From Baffinella frigidus (lineage: Eukaryota; Cryptophyceae; Cryptomonadales; Baffinellaceae), in the NCBI GenBank assembly GCA_026770585.1, contig MU646353.1, positions 890,610 through 905,508 of the forward strand: a DNA stretch of 14,899 nt. Reading direction: 5' to 3'. How positions within the stretch are numbered: the stretch's first letter is position 1; each line of letters begins with the position of its first letter. The notes under the pieces are model-generated. The model worked only from the letters and a program-made list of their open reading frames with translations, was not told the DNA's origin and ran no database searches. Both the position numbers and the translations under genes were made by a program. Of the stretch, positions 13,201 to 14,899 are shown in pieces.

Positions 13201-14329
13201 ACCCTCAACCCTAAACTAAACCCTTTGACCCCTACACCCTACACCCTGAATCTTTAACCCTCAACCCTAAACTCTAGACCATACATCCTAAACTTTCAAC
13301 GCTCAACCTTGAACCCTAAACCCTCAACCCTAAACCCAGAGAAGAACATGCAGCTGAAAGAGCACCCATCACCCAAAATGAAACATATCGTTGACTAATA
13401 CCGTCGGGGTTGACTGATCGTGACCGTGGTTGTTCGCAGCCGGCAACTTTGAGGACGCCATCGACTACTTTACGACGGCGATCGAGCTCGACAAGGTTCC
13501 GCGCCAAGCCCACATATTCAGCCAGGAACATCTTTAATTTAAAAGAAAATGGCCTACCAAACCGGGTTCTGGTCCTAATTAAATATCCAAACTTTCAACA
13601 GTCCCACAACCTCTTTCAACCTCAACCACCCAACCTCTTTCAACCTCTTTCAACAATGGGGCTTCCGCCTTTCCTGAACCATGGGTCTTCCGCATTTTCA
13701 TTTTCCTGAACGTTGCTTGCACATTTCCGAAACGAGATTTCCTGAACGGGGTGTGCGCGTTTCCACACCGAAACTCGCACATTTCCAAGGCGAGAGGGGG
13801 CGTTGCAGAAAGCTGAAGCGCAGGCTCCGCAGAACCACCACGCCGTCGTTTGCCTATTTCCTGAATGTGGCCTGCGCGTTTCCGCAACGAAATTCGCGTA
13901 TGCCCGAGGTCCCCGAGGCGGGCCCGTGGAACGTTGCAGACAGAAACCCTGACGGCGCGCTCCTCCGCAGAACAACCACGTGCTCCACACCGTCGTTTGC
14001 CTATGTCCTGAAATGGAAATTCGCGTATCCCCAAGACGGGCCCGTGGAACGTTGCAGACAGAAACCCGAACCCTGAAGGCCACTCCTCCGCACAACAACC
14101 ATATTTCCTAGGCGGGGGCGTGGACCGCAGAAAACTGAGCCTGGCGGTGCGCATGGCTCCGCAGAGCAACCACGTGCTCTACTCGAACCGCTCGGGGGCG
14201 TTCTCCTCGGTCAACCAGTTCCAGTCCGCGCTCAACGACGCCCAGAAGTGCGTCAACTTGGCGCCGACGTGGCCGAAAGGGTACGGGCGGAAGGCGGCGG
14301 CGCTCGTCGGGCTGAACAAGCGCGCTCAG
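7146..14329 (+). CDS. STI1/Hop-like TPR co-chaperone, spliced gene (6-7 exons; continues past the last one seen)
   Basis: Exons 7146-7238, 7342-7571, 8145-8256, probably 8691-8746, then 12464-12558, 13440-13495 and 14165-14329 join in frame through GT-AG introns. The product has two TPR domains separated by an acidic linker (VEEEPAEPVDPEVARAEK). Each domain resembles the Hop/STI1 kind that holds the C-terminal EEVD of Hsp70 or Hsp90. Domain 2 shows all five expected carboxylate-clamp positions: K and N in KMKGN, N in YSNRS, K and R in PKGYGRK. Domain 1 has K..N in CKDLGN, N in HSNRS and R in GYGRR, but R replaces the fourth-position lysine (ARGYGRR). The last exon ends in phase 0 in the middle of a TPR, so the gene goes on beyond what I can recognise. 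A different TPR co-chaperone is possible, because no undoubted STI1/DP domain is seen. Confidence 0.75.
7342..7571 (+). CDS. STI1-like gene exon 2, first TPR domain
   Basis: It starts after TTGGCAG in phase 0 and ends AG|GTTTGC in phase 2. It encodes about two TPR units: GNSMLSKGKVADAVWLYSLG, then the second unit with HSNRSAAHAKLMQWDDAL, KPDWARGYGRRAAALEG. Clamp asparagine (HSNRS) and arginine (GYGRR) are present; the usual K before GY is R. Several other frames are open across this GC-rich exon but do not resemble known proteins. Confidence 0.87.
7572..8144 (+). other. STI1-like intron 2 with a 190-bp spaced direct repeat and an exon copy
   Basis: A block of about 57 bases at 7760-7816 recurs at 7952-8014 (CTGGAGCCCT, AAGCCTTG, CAGGGGGGTATCG, CTAGTGGTTT). 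A CT-rich run lies at 7711-7740. At 8055-8092 the sequence CCAGGAACGCGGAT...GTGTGCCTGGAGA copies the acceptor and first 30 bases of exon 3, which start 85-90 bases further on. Confidence 0.75.
8145..8256 (+). CDS. STI1-like gene exon 3, end of first TPR domain
   Basis: Acceptor CCCCGGCAG and donor CAG|GTACGC. Its first base completes the arginine codon of exon 2, giving GKGR-NADALVCLEKVLELDP, the third TPR unit, followed by a capping helix AGIETLQKKLLADPQ. It ends in phase 0. A partial copy of its acceptor and first 30 bases lies 85 bases upstream, and a copy of its last 30 bases including the donor lies at about 8682-8713. Confidence 0.87.
8277..8568. mobile_element. foldback element E2, split by element F1
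   Basis: Ends TATCCGGGG and CCCCGGATA. Right of F1 the arms are almost perfect: TTTCTTTCATTTCCTGGCAA against TTGCCAGGAAATGAAAGAAA, then CGAAAATTACTGCACAG against GTGTAGTAATTTTCG. Without F1 it would be about 140 bp. Confidence 0.8.
8288..8439. mobile_element. foldback element F1, 152 bp, inserted in E2
   Basis: Ends CTTATCTCAGAAA and TTTTCTGAGATAAG; arms of about 50 bases include GAGTTCTAAAACTCGTTTTC and TTAAGTCAA. AA flanks both ends. The intact E sequence GGGGAAACCT shows the empty site. Confidence 0.85.
8571..8660. mobile_element. truncated foldback family I copy
   Basis: CACAGCGGACTACG, TTTCGTGG, CAACCCAC and GGCAATCCGTAGGGGC follow the reverse of 657-747 in I1. The other arm is absent. 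Confidence 0.6.
8691..8746 (+). CDS. possible STI1-like gene exon 4, partly made of a foldback element
   Basis: Phase 0 in (CTCCAG|AAGAAG) and phase 2 out (TTACAT|GTGGGG) is exactly what is needed to link exon 3 to exon 5; the product would read KKLELDPHHSRMLEDPIY-M. The first 24 bases copy the end of exon 3. The rest lies inside a copy of foldback family A (8714-8904), whose left terminal repeat CCACTCGAG encodes HSR. A likeness of the segment to the DP domain of Hop may be chance. If this exon is not used, some other exon must correct the phase in the 4.2 kb intron. Confidence 0.35.
8714..8904. mobile_element. foldback element A3, 191 bp, CA target duplication, overlapping possible exon 4
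   Basis: Left end CCACTCGAG, then ATGTGGGGTTGTAAAT as in A2; right end TTTTAAATAG, TCTAGCG and CGTGTGG. CA flanks both ends. Removing it restores GACCCGCAGGTCC, the equivalent of the exon 3 end and donor GACCCCCAGGTAC. The element therefore landed on the donor of a copied exon 3 tail. Confidence 0.7.
9011..9172. mobile_element. foldback element I2, 162 bp, AG target duplication
   Basis: Ends CCACACAGAGGGCTAAAAAG and AAGTCCGCTGTGTGG with inner GGGATTT/AAATCCC; AG flanks both ends. Carries TTTTCGGCCCAAATCGGGCC and CCTACCGTAGGG. Confidence 0.78.
9219..9312. repeat. foldback segment with two adjacent 12-bp palindromes
   Basis: GGTGAATTCACC (9260-9271) and AGTGAATTCACT (9280-9291) are separated by eight bases, within looser outer arms (GTATACGTC and GACGTATA). 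Confidence 0.6.
9356..9492. mobile_element. foldback element E3, 137 bp
   Basis: Ends ATCTCCATACAAGTATT and AATACTTGTATAGAGAT, then GATTAATTGC/GCAATTAATTA, and the E core ATTACTACAC...GTGTAGTAAA. The outer arms differ from E1 and E2. Confidence 0.78.
9527..9690. mobile_element. foldback element F2
   Basis: TTATCTCAAATAAACCT and GGTTTATTTGAGATAA, then AGAAGTCGTTT/AAACGACTTCT. The centre has CGTTGACGCACGTTGACGG. Same layout as F1 with about 70 percent identity by eye. Confidence 0.8.
9933..10080. mobile_element. foldback element C2, 148 bp core
   Basis: Same length and structure as C1, with CCAACGCCAGCG and CGCTGGCGTCAGCTT at the ends and GCCTACGGTAGGAGCCCCCC/GGGGGGTTCCTACCGTAGG inside. It lies between two D repeats. 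Confidence 0.85.
10325..10447. mobile_element. foldback element I3, 123 bp
   Basis: Ends CCACACAGCGGACCTCG and GTAGCCCGCTGGGTGG; GGGATTTTG pairs with AAAATCCC, and GGCCCATTTTGGGCC is a small hairpin. It interrupts a D repeat between CCCTTACA and ATAACACGCACA. Flanking dinucleotides do not match. Confidence 0.75.
10521..10616. repeat. GACACTCTGAG short repeats and a hairpin
   Basis: GACACTCTGAG occurs three times in 96 bases; CAACGACACT and AGTGTCGTTG form a perfect 10-bp stem with a 3-base loop (10570-10592). Confidence 0.65.
10852..11019. mobile_element. foldback element L, 168 bp
   Basis: GAGCCACACGATTTTAGCTA and CTGAAATCGTGTGGCTC are inverted, with AAGTCAAC/GTTGACT further in; GTAC occurs at both outer ends. 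A CATGGCAGG-centred hairpin is inside. Confidence 0.8.
11099..11308. mobile_element. foldback element A2, 210 bp, AA target duplication
   Basis: Ends CCACTCGAGGCTAGAAA and TTTCTAGCCTCGAGTGG are perfect, with AA on both sides; the centre GGTCACGTACCTG/CAGGTACGTGACC is nearly palindromic. Confidence 0.88.
11309..11834. other. intron stretch, little recognised
   Basis: CAAGCCTGGCTGC is repeated at 11315 and 11349; four degenerate CCCTGAACCC-like units lie near 11390-11410; TACAGCATGCTGTA (11576-11589) is a perfect 14-bp palindrome between TTTCAGGGT (11564) and ACCCTGAAA (11646), suggesting another foldback of about 95 bp. Confidence 0.5.
11835..12044. mobile_element. foldback element R, about 210 bp
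   Basis: ATTGAATGA and GGCGAACGCACCG at the left pair with CGGTGCGTTCGCC and TCATTCAAT at the right; the left arm has about 12 extra bases between the two blocks. Confidence 0.65.
12048..12463 (+). repeat. tandem copies of the exon 5 acceptor and linker-coding half
   Basis: CAG|GGTGGAGGAGGAACCGG-like starts occur at 12128, 12295 and 12380 before the real one at 12464. Spacings are 167, 85 and 84 bases, so the unit is about 84. Each copy can still encode most of VEEEPAEPVDPEVA, and a partial copy lies at 12048-12085. Each retains a CAG acceptor. Confidence 0.82.
12464..12558 (+). CDS. STI1-like gene exon 5, acidic linker and start of second TPR domain
   Basis: It follows CCTCTTTGCAG and encodes VEEEPAEPVDPEVARAEK and then IEKFKMKGNKAFA, ending with one base of a serine codon at GCAT|GTCAGC. 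KMKGN holds the first two clamp residues. Three earlier, degenerate copies of its acceptor half lie at 12128, 12295 and 12380, and three later copies of its donor end at about 12642, 12930 and 13054. I chose this copy as the real exon because it alone carries a complete open segment from acceptor to donor whose phases fit exon 6. Confidence 0.8.
12559..13061 (+). repeat. tandem copies of the exon 5 donor end with telomere-like spacers
   Basis: AAGGCCTTCGCAT|GTCAGC is repeated at 12630-12648, 12918-12936 and, as CGGCCTTCTCAT|GTCAGC, 13042-13060. Each copy is followed by a CGAACCCT or similar start of CCCTGAA-type repeats. All keep the GT. A 24-bp palindrome, ACCATACATCCT plus complement, lies at 12692-12715. 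Confidence 0.82.
12781..12905. mobile_element. foldback element J, 125 bp, CA target duplication, inside an exon 5 copy
   Basis: Ends CCACGCCAGAGT and ACTCTGGCGTGG, flanked by CA. Removing it and one CA gives GTTCAAGCAGAAGGGCACC, the counterpart of GTTCAAGATGAAGGGCAAC in exon 5. A perfect hairpin AACCGTATC/GATACGGTT is inside. Confidence 0.88.
13062..13340 (-). repeat. interstitial telomere-like tract (CCCTAAA on the plus strand)
   Basis: CCCTAAA units mixed with CCCTGAA, CCCTAGA and CCCTCAA; broken by non-repeat phrases. It lies in STI1-like intron 5, 100 bases before exon 6. Confidence 0.9.
13440..13495 (+). CDS. STI1-like gene exon 6
   Basis: A 56-base exon between GTTCGCAG and AAG|GTTCCG. 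Joined to exon 5 it reads KAFA-S-GNFEDAIDYFTTAIELDK, the rest of the first TPR of domain 2. It leaves in phase 0. The 881-base intron before it contains telomere-like repeats and duplicated donors. The weak donor GTTCCG is notable. Confidence 0.9.
13606..13655 (+). repeat. CAACCTCTTT short tandem repeat
   Basis: About four units of CAACCTCTTT with a CAACCACC variant, in STI1-like intron 6. Confidence 0.7.
13670..14164 (+). repeat. tandem repeats carrying copies of the exon 7 acceptor
   Basis: Units of about 80-135 bases contain CATTTCC/GCGTTTCC, GGGCCCGTGGAACGTTGCAG and end in CTCCGCAGAACNACCACG, the counterpart of GGCTCCGCAGAGCAACCACG at the real exon 7. Copies of the junction are near 13826, 13963 and 14083; the last has lost the AG (CCGCACAAC). 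Confidence 0.78.
14165..14329 (+). CDS. STI1-like gene exon 7, second and third TPR of domain 2
   Basis: A 165-base, phase 0 exon between GGCTCCGCAG and CTCAG|GTCCTC. It reads SNHVLYSNRSGAFSSVNQF, ALNDAQKCVNLAP, WPKGYGRKAAALVGLNKRAQ, very close to the NHVLYSNRSAAY and KGYSRKAAALE blocks of Hop TPR1. All remaining clamp residues (N, K, R) are present. It stops inside the domain, so at least one more exon must follow. Copies of its acceptor end precede it (13826, 13963, 14083) and copies of its donor end follow it (14414, 14521, 14591). Confidence 0.9.
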
Positions 14330-14728
14330 GTCCTCCCAGCCACACGGTGGACTACGAACCTTTCATCAAAAGTCAACTTACCTGAAGACAATTAACTTTA
14401 GAATTTTTTGAACGGGCTGAACCAGCGCGCCCAGGTGCGCCCTGCGAGACTTGCGAGGTTGTTGGAAAGGAATGCGCTCTCACAAATGAGTCCTCCCCGC
14501 CCTTGCACATCTACTCGTTTGGCTGAACAAGCGCGCCCCGCCCTCGCGAGAAATCGTTTTTTTGGTGCCGGCGTCGTTACCTTCGACCTGGAGTATGGTC
14601 GGAAGGCTGCGGCGCTCGTTGGGTTGAATAAGCGCGCTCAGGTCTTCCCAGCGAGACTTGCGATTTTGTTGGAGGGGAACGCGCTCTCACAAATGACACA
14701 CACGAGATTCCTCCCCGCCCCTGCACAT
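14330..14728 (+). repeat. tandem copies of the exon 7 donor end
   Basis: GGGCTGAACCAGCGCGCCCAG|GTGCGC (14414-14440), GGCTGAACAAGCGCGCCCC (14521, GT lost) and a 51-base copy of the exon end (14591-14641, GAGTATGGTCGGAAGGCTGC and on to GCTCAG|GTCTTC) follow the real donor at 14330. The spacer GAGACTTGCGA...CGCTCTCACAAATGA is shared. Confidence 0.82.
14340..14405. mobile_element. truncated foldback family B copy
   Basis: CCACACGGTGGACTACG, CCTTTCATCAAAAGTCAACT and CAATTAACTTT follow the B2 order; the second arm is missing. It begins ten bases after the exon 7 donor. Confidence 0.7.
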
Positions 14729-14867
14729 CCACACTGTGGACTACGGGCCTTTCATCAAAAGTCAACTTGCCCTGTGGGCAGTTGACTTTTAAGGATTTTC
14801 TGATGCAAATTTGGTCACGTTACCGCTGAATCTAGGGGTCCCGAAGCACTCGAAGATCACCGTGTGG
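14729..14867. mobile_element. foldback element B2, 139 bp, AT target duplication
   Basis: Begins CCACACTGTGGACTACGG, ends CACCGTGTGG, with AT on both sides. GTCAACTTGCCC/GGGCAGTTGAC is a central hairpin. The empty site is the matching CCTTGCACATCT at 14502-14513. Bases 14870-14899 hold nothing recognisable. Confidence 0.85.
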
Positions 14868-14899
14868 ATTGGATACCGTTGCTCAGGTTGCTACATCTC

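Overview
This window is nuclear DNA from a microbial eukaryote. Its coding parts are short GC-rich exons joined by GT-AG introns with matching phases, and the introns are full of short foldback elements and of TTTAGGG-type repeats, the telomere unit of plants and several algal and alveolate groups. One gene starts with a signal peptide followed by a long basic leader, a layout compatible with import into a plastid of secondary origin. An alga or related protist is therefore likely, but I cannot name it.

Two genes are arranged head to head. On the minus strand, a DUF1415-family protein starts at 6869 and runs left through five exons (6451-6869, 5005-5030, 4105-4169, 2470-2526, about 994-1141). 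One of these is a 26-nt microexon. Every junction I joined keeps the frame and rebuilds the family's order of motifs; the C-terminal end was not found. On the plus strand, a TPR co-chaperone resembling STI1/Hop starts at 7146 (exons 7146-7238, 7342-7571, 8145-8256, perhaps 8691-8746, then 12464-12558, 13440-13495, 14165-14329) and probably continues past the window. The 276 bp between the two start codons must hold both promoters.

Most of the window is intron. I see three layers in it. (1) Tandem copies of exon-intron junctions: the last bases of an exon with its 5' splice site, or a 3' splice site with the first bases of its exon, are repeated two to seven times in the adjoining intron, in both genes. 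(2) Degenerate telomere-like tracts. At four introns in the two genes they begin at or just after the 5' splice site, and every long tract is CCCTAAA on the transcribed gene's sense strand, so the repeat changes strand when the gene does. (3) At least a dozen kinds of 90-210 bp foldback elements (MITE-like). Many begin CCAC and end GTGG and are flanked by 2-bp target duplications; several sit inside copies of the junction repeats, so an empty paralogous site is available for comparison.

Layout: 1-2095 foldback elements and the last recognised DUF1415 exon; 2096-5003 telomere-like tracts, junction repeats and three small DUF1415 exons; 5037-6440 foldback elements in the first DUF1415 intron; 6451-7571 the divergent 5' ends; 7572-12463 STI1-like introns packed with elements; 12464-14899 the second TPR domain with its duplicated junctions. 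No tRNA, rRNA, CRISPR array or bacterial-type operon was seen.
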